Shown here one piece after another: positions 1-11,109 of a DNA stretch of 64,000 nt (position 1 is its first letter; every line of letters starts with the position of its first letter). Under the pieces are notes generated by a model. That model did not search any database. It saw only the letters and a list, made by a program, of their open reading frames with translations, and was not told where the DNA came from. Where the stretch lies: the NCBI GenBank assembly GCA_022661535.1, contig JAKULF010000001.1:4030001-4094000 (forward strand), read 5' to 3'. The position numbers were made by a program, and so were the translations under genes. Source of the stretch: Eutypa lata (Eukaryota > Ascomycota > Sordariomycetes > Xylariales > Diatrypaceae).

Positions 1-484
1 CCAAGACGAGGGAAAGGGATAGCCTCAAATTAGGAGAGCTTCCAGTTCACTCCGGAACTTTCGCACCACACAACCAAAAAGGCCTCCTGTGTTGCTGAGT
101 TGACGAAGACTTTTAACCAGTGACCCCTTCTTGGCGCCTCTAGTGGTTATGTCTGCCCTTTCGAGGGATTGCTTTGGAATGGGTGCCTGTACTCCACACC
201 TTGTTCCTGGACGCCTATTCGATATCCATCTCGGCTCACGAGCCATGTCTCACTACTTTGTCCCCGACAACGAGGCTAGTACTTTTTATAGAGCATGCCT
301 ACATTCTTCGGGCCACGATGGTAGTCGCCCTGGCATCGCTTCTGAATTCCCGCTTCGCATCTCCGCCTAGCATCGCATCCACACCAGTGAACACAAAATG
401 CCGGCTCCCCCAGCTTCTATTTATTTCTTTCCTTCACGATGAATTTCGTGAGAGTCCTTTTTGCTTCTGTCACACAACTGCAAA
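1..484. other. Upstream region of the aspartic protease
   Basis: I see no convincing gene here. The open frames present are short, overlap on both strands and show no signal peptide, domain or splice pattern. The stretch presumably holds the promoter and 5' leader of the protease that starts at 485. Confidence 0.5.
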
Positions 485-3400
485 ATGACGCTCTCGAGAT
501 TACTAGCATATTGGTTAACAGCTTCGGCGTTGCTCTGTGCAAGCAGCTATGCTCAGGACCCGCGAGATGGCCCCCTAGGTGAGGTGGTCGATGTGACGTC
601 GTCGTTCTCTGAGGACCCTATTAAGCTCTTGTCACTCCCGCTGTGGCGAGTTGATCATTTTGGAGTCGGCACCCCCAGCGTCGCGAAGCGCTTTTTCAAG
701 ACCGACGTTCTCGGGGTATTTGGCGCTGCCTACCTGACGCAATGTATGCCCCTTCTCCCCTCCTACCGTGATGGATACACAAACACATTGTGAGAAGATT
801 TTTCTGACATAGCATAGTAACAATCGGAACGGGAAGTGGACGGCAAAACGTCAGCGTGCTCTTGGATACTGGCTCCTTCGAGCTCTGGGTCAACCCAGAC
901 TGCGCCTCGTCGAACGTGCCCAGTCTCTGCCAGGACTTCGGACACTATGACCCTGCGCTGTCATCCACGTCCGTGAACCTGAACAAGCCGTACTCGATCT
1001 CGTACGGCTCAGGTAGCACGTCGGGAACCTACTATACGGATGATATACAGATCAACAGTGAGTAGGATCTTGTTTGTTCTCTCGCGATAAGTAAGCAAAA
1101 CATTGCAATGCATGCTGACATGCCACAATAAAGGTGTGCAAATCAGTGATCAACAGTTCGGCGTTGCGAACCAGTCGGATATCGTATGGTTCGGTATCAT
1201 GGGTCTCGCTCACGGCATGGGTAACGGCTTTATTAAGTATCCCACCATCATCGACTCCCTAGCCGCGCAGAATTACACGGAGAGCAAGCTCTTTAGCTTG
1301 GACTTAGGCGGTCAGGTTCCTCCTGGAAGTAAGTTGCAGAGTTCCTCCTTCTGACCTGCTCCTATCATTGGGTATCTCTTTGCATGAATACTCATCGTGC
1401 TGACTGACTCTACCTAGTCGCTACCACGGGCCAAATGGTCTTCGGAGGTGTCGATAGGAACAAGTACGCGGGCAGACTACGCAAAGTCCCGACAGACCCG
1501 TCTGATCCGTAAGTGTCATCGTATTCCTTGAATCCATCTTCTTTTCGCTTCTTACCCTCACCAACACCTTCACCCTATCATACCTGATTATAGGCTCTAG
1601 CAGCCTACCTCGTGGACCAATCTACTCACATCCTACAAAAAAAAAAAACAGACACTACACCATCACCCTAACGGGTCTCTCGCACCGCGCTCCCAGTTCC
1701 TCATCCACCCAACCCATCGTCGACGCATCCCTACCCCTCCGCGTCGTCGTCGACTCCGGCACGACGCTCTCCCTGCTGCCCGAGAACCTCGTGCGCGCCA
1801 TCGCCGCCTTGTTCCCGGGAGCCGCCCCGGACGGAAACGGCGGCTACACCGTGTCGTGCGACTACCAGCAGCGCGACGGGAGCGTCGAGTTCCTCTTCGG
1901 TCAGGTCAACATCAGCGTCACCTACCGCGACTTCGTCTGGAATAGCGGTGGGAACTGCTTCCTGGGCGTCTGGTACACGCCTAACGTCAATGTGTGGATT
2001 TTGGGGGATACGTTTTTGAGGGGTGCTTATGGTGAGTTCTTTTGCGTCTTTTTTTCCTTGCCTTTTCTTTCACTCCGTGCGGGTTGTGTTGTATTATAGC
2101 CGATACTAAAATTATGTAATCAAACACAGTTGCGTTCGACCAAGACAACAACGCCCTCTACATGGCGAACTACCTATCCTGCGGCTCGGGGCCGAGCCTC
2201 GTCCCTGTCCCCGGGGGTCTAGACGCGGCGGCTAATATCCCCGGCGCGTGCCAGGTCGCCGTTCCAGGAACGACTCCGATTCCGAGCACCAGGACGCTAC
2301 CCGGTGCCTCGACCGTTTCCACCATAAGCCCTATTGACCCCGCGCCCACGACCGCCGGCCCCGTGCAGTCCCAAACTACTACATCGCCTACCCCCACCCC
2401 AATAACGTCACCACTGTCACCATCGCTATCACCATCTCTGTCACCATCGCCATCTCTGTCACCATTTCCATCACCGTCACCGTCATCACCATCGTCACCG
2501 TCACCACCATCTAGCAGCCCCACTAGTCCCGGAAGCACGGCTACCTCCCCCTCAGCCCTGACTCCGTCCCCGAGCGCAGATGACGATAACAACGGCAGAC
2601 TACCCACCTCTGACGGTGCTAGCGCACAGAGAACCACGGCAACAGTGCAGGCTACCTATACGTACACAAGTACGGTGACGGAGCAAGTCATCTCAACAAT
2701 AGGACCACAGCCGTGTCCGGACCAAGCAGGTGATACGCCCTGCAGTAGCGGTGGTCCCGCGCAGCTTGTCACCAGCTTCCGGACATACATCACGACCATA
2801 TGCAGCACTGCTGATGCCAGCGCCGCTGAGCAGCAGCCCACGGGACAGCCGATCATGACCATCGCTGCTGCTACAACTGCTCCCGCGAGCAATCCTCCCG
2901 TTGCTGCAGCAGGTAATGGTGGTGGTTCTGGAGAGGACGATGATGATGATGTCGTTCCAACGACTGCTGAGGCCAAAGCTAAAATCCAAACCATCGAGGT
3001 CGTCACCGAGCACTGCTCGACGAAAACCTATACCGTCACGGCGTGCGATGGCACACTTGATGACGACGACGACGACGGTGAGGACTGCACCGTCGGCATG
3101 ATGAAGACGCGCGTTGTCACCCTGCAGGCTCTGCAGACTATCGTCGTCACCGCCGTACCGGACGCGGTGGCTCAAGAAGGCGGAGGCGCGGTTCCGGTCT
3201 CGTTGCCCGTGCCCATGCCCACCCTATCACCCATGACTACGGAGTTGACGCAAGCGATGGCGACGGCGCCGGCCGTGGAGGTGGTGGCGGTCGAGACGGT
3301 GAGGGGCGGCACCGCCGAAGTTGAAGCAGAAACAGAGGCATTGACGACTATTTGGAGCACGGTCGTGGTCTCCCCCTCTCCCGCTGTTGGAGTTGGGGCT

Positions 3401-3643
3401 GTGAGTGCTGCTGCTGGTGGGTACAGCTGGTCTGTGTCTAATGGTAGTAGTACTGCTGGTGTTGTTAATGGTGTTGCGTGCGGTGCTACTTGTGGTGGTG
3501 TGAGTGTTGTGCCGACTGGCGGCGTGGCTGTTGTTGCTGGGGCTGAGGGGAGGAGGAGAGGGTTGCTGGGTTTGGATGGGAGGATGGCGTTGCTTGGGTA
3601 TGGGATTGTGTTGGGTGCAGTGGTGTTGGGGTGGTCGTTGTGA
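485..3643 (+). CDS. Secreted GPI-anchored aspartic endopeptidase (yapsin/OpsB-like)
   Basis: Pepsin-family (A1) aspartic protease, expected to cleave proteins at the cell surface. Six exons close in one frame: 485-743, 818-1057, 1134-1328, 1418-1508, 1652-2031 and 2130-3643 (892 residues). An N-terminal hydrophobic signal ends near SSYAQ. The first catalytic motif D-T-G-S is at about residue 103, followed by F-E-L-W-V-N-P; the second, D-S-G-T-T, is at about 296. After the catalytic domain comes a tail of about 480 residues rich in Ser, Pro, Thr and Ala with Asp runs. It ends in a hydrophobic segment typical of a GPI-anchor signal. The catalytic domain is of normal size and the tail is unusually long. 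A stretch of T-C-A-C-C-A repeats encodes a Ser/Pro block at about 2400-2510. The family call is firm; the substrate is unknown. Confidence 0.9.
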
Positions 3644-4200
3644 CTGTGATGTTGCCTTTTTTTGTGGTTAGGGGTTGGTTCAAGAGGGTTTGATAGGTTG
3701 GGTGGTGGTTTGCATGATCTTAATTGTAATACTTTGTTGGCTAGCTAGCTAGCTGTAAGATGGATGGATGGTTGGTTACGTTTTAATATTCATGACATAG
3801 AACAACAGCATACATAGGTAAGCATCGGAAGGCATGTTTTGGAAAGGGAAAACGTAGATAGATATAGATAGGGTAGATATCTAGGTAATAAGTATCCATG
3901 TTTGTTTCTGCAATATATGGACTTGGTGATAGATAGGTAGCCACGATTGATGCAGGCGTAGGGTCAATTCATCCTGGGATTGCCTCAGTTGTGAAGGAAT
4001 TTTAACAGACTACCTACATAGGTTGTAGGAATAGGTGATATCACGATGGCAAGTAATGATAGATAGATAATCCAATAGAATAAATGGTAGTGAAGATGCG
4101 AGATGGGGGTGATTAGGGAGGAAACCAACCAAGAAGAATTGTGAAAATAAAAAACAAAATAGCAAAGAAAAAAAGAAAAAGCAAAAGCAAATTCAAAAAA
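3644..4200. other. Intergenic, AT-rich
   Basis: No gene seen. It contains short simple repeats (GCTA, GATG and GATA runs) and an A-rich stretch near 4140-4200. Confidence 0.5.
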
Positions 4201-4242
4201 TAAATGCAACATGCTGAATTGAACTGGTGACCTCCAGGGGGC

Positions 4243-4340
4243 AAAAAAGCTCCTACCGGGTGACTTCTTAAACCACGGTAGTACGAAAAACCCCTTTGGA
4301 TTTTTCTAACCATCAAGTTAACCACTCGGCATCCGCTTCT
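4243..4340 (-). pseudogene. tRNA-Ser-like relic with T-run terminator
   Basis: On the minus strand a D-arm-like stretch (TGCCGAGTGGTTAA, near 4315-4330) is followed by an anticodon-loop-like TTAGAAA (AGA, Ser). A variable-arm-like GGGGTTTTTC and a degenerate T-arm come next, then a run of six T (4243-4248) as in Pol III terminators. The acceptor ends do not pair, one base of the usual TGGCCGAG is missing and the stems are broken. I read it as a decayed tRNA-Ser or a SINE-like derivative. A second T-arm-like stretch (AGTTCAATTC) lies just beyond the T-run. Confidence 0.3.
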
Positions 4341-5669
4341 CTGTAGCATGGCCCTCCACGGAGACTAATGGCTCTGGTTAAAAGAATTCCTTTTTATTTT
4401 GACTTATATGGTCAACCTACCTACGTACATACATACAATACAGGTCATGTGGTCTGTGATGGTTGCCTGGGACATCCGCACCCGCATCCTCTCCTTTGTT
4501 GCGTGTGCGTACCTACATACACAATACATACCTACTTACCATTGCACCGCACACAGTCTGCATGTATCATGCATATCTGTTTGCATGGACAATGGATGCT
4601 TTGGTGACTCAATTGAGGCTATTCAACTCATTGACTGCTACTGATTACTTGTCAACGACAATCATTTCAGTGACTCCTTTCTCCCGGTCACACCCCCTAC
4701 ACTTTAGAACTAAGTCAATTTTCTCCATGACTGTAATACAAATTGGAACTACTATTATAATTAGATTACTACGTATTTAATTCTTACCGTACTATCTTTC
4801 TCCGTTGTGATAATGTGTAACTTCTGCTCTCAGCACGTATGAATTAATTTACTCCCCCTCGAGATTTGACTGCAAGACCTAGAAATTAACGGCCCATTGC
4901 AACGGAGAGGCCACCCTGTTATAAATGAATTAGCTCGTAACTTCAATGAAACTATCAGAATTAAAATTTTACAGTGCCATTGCAGGAAGGCTGCATTGCA
5001 CATGCATACCTCAGTCGATACAGTGAACCCCCTTTTCTAATCTGGGCTAGCTTCATAGATTTCTTTCGTGCCATATTTATGGCAATCCATCATATCCCAT
5101 TCCTAATTATTGTCTAAACTATCTTGCAAATACTTAAGCCCCTTACGTACGATATTTTTACGGCTAATATGTCGAAATAGAGAGTGGTTACCCGCAAAGG
5201 AGTGACCTAAACATCCTAGAATTTTGGTTATCCACAAGGACCACGTCTAGTATAGCCCTGTCTGTACCGTATATTCTTTTTCTTTTGGGATTTAACATTG
5301 CCAATTCATTTTTGATGTGTTCCCTCTTCCCATATACGTTCTATGTCACGGCAGTGATCCAGTATAGCGTATGGATGCTAGCCCATAAATATTTATGTTC
5401 TATTAAAGCTTCTATACGTTAACTTTATATTCTATCGCTGACTTATAATTCTACATCTTTCGATTTATGGAAGGAACATGGTGTATAAGCATCATCCCAC
5501 GTAAGGAGTAAATAGCAGGGTTTCGATGGTTATTGAAATAAGGCAATGTCCCTCTCACCCTAGCGTTGAAGTCACAAGGCTCGCTAATGTAGAAGTCAAA
5601 AGAAAATCACGGAACACGTCTAATGGTGACTACTTTTCCAAGTCAATACTCAAAGACTCTAGTGCCATG
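4341..5669. other. Gene-poor AT-rich spacer
   Basis: About 1.3 kb in which no gene is supported. Open frames near 4368-4780 are short, mutually overlapping and of low-complexity composition. Confidence 0.5.
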
Positions 5670-6500
5670 ATTAGGACCCCAAACCCTACAGACGGATACC
5701 CGATTCAAGTGACAAGCCTCTACCGCGTAAACGTGGCGACGAGCGAGACGACGCTGGTCAGCGCTACATAGTGGCACGGCCGCCAAGGCGATGCATGAGC
5801 TTCAATTCACTTGACGACTGTACGTATCGAACCTTCAAAATAACACGATGTACCTGATGTTTCGGCACTGGCTGGCCACCCATGTACGTACCTATAGATA
5901 TTCCACTATAGGTTGCAGAGCTACTATCTTTATTCACTTGTATCCTTTTGCTCCAGCGCAGGGGACATGGTGCTGTAGTGGCTAGTGGGTTGGGCTCGCC
6001 GTGACACCTGATCAAGACCGGGGGCATCGCGTCTTTCATAAGAGCTACTACGGGGCATCTATTGACGGCGGCATGTATATCGAGGCGAACCTAGCAATGT
6101 GCTCGGCCACGCACGGGCGACCGTAGCGGCCCGGCACGGCGACCCTGGCCTACCCAACGTTCGACTGGGCGTACGTGCCGGAGGATACCGGAGCCCTGGT
6201 CTCTTGGGTTTCGCGGCGAGCCCCTATCCAGACGTAACATACTTGACGTGGTTCAGCTGGCGCAACGGAACGTAGACAAACAACGACCTCGGCGTTGGGC
6301 CAATGTGGCGAGCTATAACGAGTGGGGCGCTATGCACGCGGCCGAGAACCACCTAACTAGACCATGTCCGCGAGCGGGAATCGCGACGGCTAGATAGATC
6401 TGGCGCTTCTCGCGGCCTACCTCGACGGGGCCGCCCCGCAGGCGGACGGCCCCTCCACCCGCTCTAACGATAGCGCCCGCTGCATCGTGGCCACTTGACT
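5670..6500 (+). pseudogene. Decayed DUF6923-type surface protein gene
   Basis: Pieces of one protein can be read in different frames, separated by stops and shifts. These are TDGYPIQVTSLYRVN with TSETTLV (near 5690-5770), then QNNTMYLM (near 5840), WAYVP-like and LTWFSW-like pieces, IWRF (near 6395), and DGPSTRSND with ARCIVAT (near 6440-6497). The order LYRVN, TTLV, IWRF, ARCI matches what I recall of fungal DUF6923 (adhesin-like, often GPI-anchored) proteins. The segment is GC-rich inside an AT-rich spacer, as expected for a former coding region. The family name is from memory. Confidence 0.45.
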
Positions 6501-7074
6501 CCTACCTGTCGTAGAACAAGATAGAGAGAGAGAGACAAGAGGAGCTAATGGTAGCCGATCAAGCCGCTTAAACGCGTGAAACTGGATCACGGCCTGGATA
6601 ACGGGGTAGAGGAGCGGGAATGCGACTGCATCTGGCTTCATCATTTCCTTGATGCGAGGCACGGAGTAACGTGACAAGCTAGGTAGTTGTTTAAGTTAGT
6701 TTATAGGTCGTGGGTTGAGTTGGGCCGAACATATGTATGTAGGTATGTGTTTGACATACCTAGGTAGGTACTGTAGCATTCCGATTCAGCACCGTTACAT
6801 TGACCGCCTCGTTTCACCCCACCCCACGCTCTTTGGACGGTATTCACATATCACTCACATGAGCGTTTGAGGAGCGGCGGGGAAACTTGGGTTAAGGGGT
6901 TGTGCGATCGAGACTACGTAGTTAGGATCCGATTAGTCAATGGCAACGACCGCTGCAGATCGATGGTTGCCGATTTGCTGTTTTAGGTAGCATTGCACAT
7001 GAGACATTTGCAACTCTTCTGTTTCCCCCTTTTTCTCGTGTGATTGATTGTTGAACAACGCAGACATGCAAGAT

Positions 7075-7101
7075 AACGAACGAACGAACGAACGAACGAA
7101 C
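7075..7101. repeat. AACG tetranucleotide microsatellite
   Basis: Perfect tandem AACG units (six to seven copies) in the spacer. No function inferred. Confidence 0.85.
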
Positions 7102-8756
7102 CCCGTATCTTAGGCTGCTTAGTTAGGGTAGCATCACAAATAATCGAGATAGAAGCGATCGTAACGTATCAGAGTATTCGTGGAGTATTATATGTGTATA
7201 TATAGGTAGGTAACCAGGTATGTGTGTGATTGCTGGTGCAGCATCGCATAATCTCGCCCTTCTCTTAGCTCGGACCCTGGAAAAGGCAAAATGATGAAAC
7301 GAAACTTCGCCATAATTACTTACCTAAGTTAAGTATTTACCCCACCATCAAGCGGTGCCTAAGTCACAGTACCTAAGTTTTTACGTCGCCAGTAATGAGG
7401 CATATGCCATCATATGTAAGTACTTGAAAGGGGAGATTTTACGTTTTATTCTAGAATACCTCCATACATATTTTACCGGGCACTTGACAGGTCTGAAATT
7501 AGGTTCTATCATGCTCATCTATGGTCTGTTGGAGTTGGGCTCCAGGGGCCCGGAGTGCCCGATGTCTAAAATAACAATGCTTCCCAGCATGCTAGCGTTA
7601 GCAAATCTGCAGCCCCACGCTCGAGCCCCATGCCAGTGCTTCCAAAATTCTCATCACCGTGAATATACCAAGAAGATCTCCTTTATAGTGCTGATTACCA
7701 TTACACTAGTTGATACTAGAAATAGTCGTTCAGCTGTCACTTTCCAAAGCTAAGCGAACTAGCTCGATGGCTATATTTATAGGAAACAGCTAACTAAGGG
7801 ACGGGCTTGTTGTATAGTCGTGACTAGCTAGAGAGTAATTACTGAAGATACATTCTGTAACTACATATCGTTTGGGCCTCAACTCCTGAAGATATATAGA
7901 TATCCCATTAATGGTAGCATTGCACCTATCTAGCCTCTGGTCTAGTAAAGACACACTCGGTTAGTTATCATGATTCTGAACCATGTCCACGCTCATACCC
8001 CCCATATTCAGTATAGCTACATGTATGTATGTATGTGCCTAGATAAATAAGCTATTAGTTAGAGCTGTTAAGGTTAAGGGAGTGTACCCGCTTTCCACGA
8101 GGTCCAATTAGCATGCTGACTTTACAACCCTGGCCAATTAAATCCTATTATGCGGGTGCCTATTCTGGGAGCTTCACCGTAAATTCCCTTAGAAGCTAAG
8201 ACAAACTGACAACTTCAAATACATTGGAACACAAGAAAAACCATTGACCTCTAACATTCCTCCCTTACATTTCGATTCTCCCTTTTTTCTCTTCTTCTTG
8301 TGTTTTTTTCTTTCTCCACGATAACTACTTGAGCATCGAGCTCCTTGGTTGTTAGTTGGATGGACGGTATTAAGGGCAGAACAACGAACGAATCAATCAT
8401 ACGCGCAAAGCTCGACCCCTCGCCTACCTAGCCACTCTTTATCACATCGCTAGCATTCCAATCCTTCGAAGCTACGATACACGATACATAACACCTCCGT
8501 CTTTAGATACCCCGCCGGTCTTCGTTCGTCTGTCTCTCCCTCCCTCTCGTACGCACACATACAAGCACAACGAATACGTATCCTATGAAACTTCACTCGA
8601 GTTCATTTAGTCTACGCCTTTCACGAAAACTTGACGAAATATCCTCGCGTGGATCCTTGAGATTGGTCTATTAGACTAAGCTACTAGCAACTGTGCTTCA
8701 ACTTGGTTTTGCTCGACGTAGAACGACTCCCTTTGGTGATAAGACGTCTGCTGTCC

Positions 8757-8824
8757 GAGCAGGCAGGCAGACAGGCAGACAGCGGCAGCAGTAGCAGCAG
8801 ATCTAACATAGCAGAATAGATAAA

Positions 8825-8852
<28 letters not shown>
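8757..8852. repeat. CAGG/CAGA simple repeats in the 5' leader
   Basis: Runs of GCAGGCAGACA-type units and about six GACA units just upstream of the Ras-like start codon, followed by a poly-A run (8880-8895). They probably lie in the 5' untranslated region. Confidence 0.7.
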
Positions 8853-8855
<3 letters not shown>

Positions 8856-8895
8856 TACCAGAGAAGCACAGAACCAGGCAAAAAAAAAAAAAAAA

Positions 8896-9795
8896 ATGCA
8901 CAACGGAATGCCCACGAACTCACAACCACCCGTGCCCATATCCATCACGATCTGCGGCGACGGCGGGTGCGGTAAATCCTCCATCACCCTGCGGCTCGTG
9001 CGATCGCAATGGACGTCCGAGTACGACCCGACCATCGAGGACAGCTACAGCATCACGCGGCGCATCGACGGGATGACGTACCACCTGAGCCTGACGGACA
9101 CCGCCGGCCAGGAGGAGTACCGGGGGATGTGGGCGTCGTCGAACCTCGGCGCCGACGCCTTCCTGCTCGTCTACGACATCACGTCGCGCGACAGCCTCGA
9201 CGCCCTGCAGTACTTCAACGACCTGATCGACATGGAGGCCGAGACGCGGCTGGACAACGCGGCGCGCGCTCACCGGGCCGGCCTATCGCCCTCGAATAAT
9301 AGCAATAATAACAACCACCGACAGCACCACTCGGGGGCCGGCTCCGGCGCCCGCACTATCCCCCCCGTCAAGATCATCGCCGGCAACAAGTGCGACCTGC
9401 AGGAGTCGAGGCAGGTCCCGGCCTCGCAGGGCCTCGACTGGGCCCGCAAGCGCGGCTGCGGGTTCATGGAGACGAGCGCCCGCCTCGAGGTCAACATCGA
9501 GGAGACGTTCGCGCTGATAGTGCGGCGCGTCGCCGAGGGCAGGCGCCTCGCCGAGATGGGCGTCCTCGACAACACCGAGATGGACCGCCGCGGCGTCACG
9601 AAGCCCCTGACGCCCATTGGGACCGGGCGCCACCATGGCCGTGGTGGTGGGAGGGACGGGAGCGGCGGCGGGGATGGCGATGACGATATGGAGAAGCGCG
9701 GGGTTGGGCTGAGGGGGCCTAGGCTGGGTGATGGGCAGAGGCTCGGTGGTGGGAGGGGCATAGATGGCTTTTGGAGGAACTTGAGGTGTTGGTAA
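8896..9795 (+). CDS. Ras-family small GTPase with Asn/His-rich insert
   Basis: Intron-free, 299 residues. G1 loop G-D-G-G-C-G-K-S-S at residues 21-29, switch I Y-D-P-T-I-E-D-S-Y at 43-51 with Thr46, G3 D-T-A-G-Q-E-E-Y at 68-75, then G4 N-K-C-D and G5 E-T-S-A, so all nucleotide-binding motifs are present. It should act as a membrane-associated GTP switch. It departs from typical Ras in two ways. A low-complexity insert (Ser, Asn, His, Gly) of about 30 residues sits before the N-K-C-D motif. A Gly/Arg/Asp-rich tail ends in R-C-W, so there is no C-terminal CaaX prenylation box. The start at 8896 directly follows the poly-A run. Confidence 0.9.
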   Translation: MHNGMPTNSQPPVPISITICGDGGCGKSSITLRLVRSQWTSEYDPTIEDSYSITRRIDGMTYHLSLTDTAGQEEYRGMWASSNLGADAFLLVYDITSRDSLDALQYFNDLIDMEAETRLDNAARAHRAGLSPSNNSNNNNHRQHHSGAGSGARTIPPVKIIAGNKCDLQESRQVPASQGLDWARKRGCGFMETSARLEVNIEETFALIVRRVAEGRRLAEMGVLDNTEMDRRGVTKPLTPIGTGRHHGRGGGRDGSGGGDGDDDMEKRGVGLRGPRLGDGQRLGGGRGIDGFWRNLRCW

Positions 9796-11109
9796 TGTGT
9801 CTGTCTCCTGTCAAGGGTTCGGGACACGTTGTCTTCTCTCGTAAAATAGGGTCTATCCGAGTCTTCCTGCACACGTTGCGGGACAATGCGGAAAAGAGAG
9901 CGGTGGTGGTTAAACGCATGAGGGCAGTAGGGGGGTTTTCCCCCTCTTTTCCCTGCTCGACACAAGTAGGGAGGAAAAAGGGGTATTGATGACGCTCACG
10001 AACGATGATTGTTTGTTTGTTTGTTGAAAGGCACTGCGAATGATTTTTTTTGGGGGAGGTGCCCGCCTCTGGTGGAACACACACATATATATATCTCTTA
10101 GTACCTTGGATCAGGCGACTAAGGATTATCGAAGGAGAACGAGACTGAGGCGGGGGCCACAGGTGGAAAGGCTTGTCGTTTTTGGCCTGCTCTTGAAGAC
10201 AGATTTATCACATATATATCCGAGGTTGCAACCGGGGGGGGGGGAGGGAGGAAAGGGGGCAGGCAGGCAGGCAGGGCGTTACGGTAACAGGGAGGCGAGG
10301 CTTTTGGTTTCATATCCTCCTTCCCCCCTTTGTGGGGTTTAGCAAGCAAGTACGCGAGAGAAGAGCAGAGTGTATAGCGTTTTTTCCAAGACGGGTGGTC
10401 CGAGAAGCCACCCGATGAAGTTTTCTAGTGCCATAAGTTAATATATCCCAATTGCATTTTTGTTCACCTCATGTCATCGCTGTGATGATTTTTTTCTTGG
10501 TTCCAATTTTCAAAACCTTGGCCCGGTGGCTACTGTGACTGATAGCACACGTAGGGATGGCACATATCTACTCTACAAATGTCTGCTATATGCTGGATTA
10601 GGAAAAGGGAACGAGTCTATGGAGTGGTCCAATATCCGGACTGCAAGTCTGCATAGTATGGAATGCCGTGGACATCTCCCATGGTAACAACTAGTTAAGG
10701 CATCTAACCTGTTATCATTGCCATACCTTACCAGTAATCTCCACAACTGCGCCTCTTGGAAGAAGGATGTCTATAGCGCGACCGGTTTCTAGTTCCGTAA
10801 TAAGGTACTTTTCCCTTACTGGGTGCTTAATGAGGAAATATACCCTGCTTTGCAAGAAAAGTTATACACCCCAACAACCTTCGGACATTCGTAGTTCCCC
10901 TTTCCACTCCCTCTTCCTCATTATAACATCCCTAAGTTGGAAGGCTTTGCCCAGGGGGCTAGATTACAAGTACAAACCATTAGCATCTCTCAATATCATA
11001 TCATCTAGAAGAAACACGGCCTTTTCTACGTAATTTTGTTGGTATGTGCATTTGTGTTTATTTCAAATAACCCCTTTTCATTAGCCAACTACCTACACTG
11101 TGAAATTGT
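9796..11109. other. Intergenic between convergent genes
   Basis: No gene supported. It holds short simple repeats (TTTG near 10010, GGCA near 10258-10276) and the 3' ends of the flanking convergent genes. Confidence 0.5.

Larger units (their letters stand above)
6501..8895. other. Gene-poor spacer and 5' leader of the Ras-like gene
   Basis: No gene supported. An open frame at 7355-7753 has no recognisable domain and odd composition. The stretch holds an AACG microsatellite near 7075-7101 and several TAGGTAGG-type motifs. The C/T-rich region from about 8280 is probably the promoter of the following gene. Confidence 0.5.

Noticed and set aside
7355..7753. 132-residue open frame
   Set aside because: No domain, no signal peptide, composition of translated spacer, in a gene-poor region next to a decayed gene.
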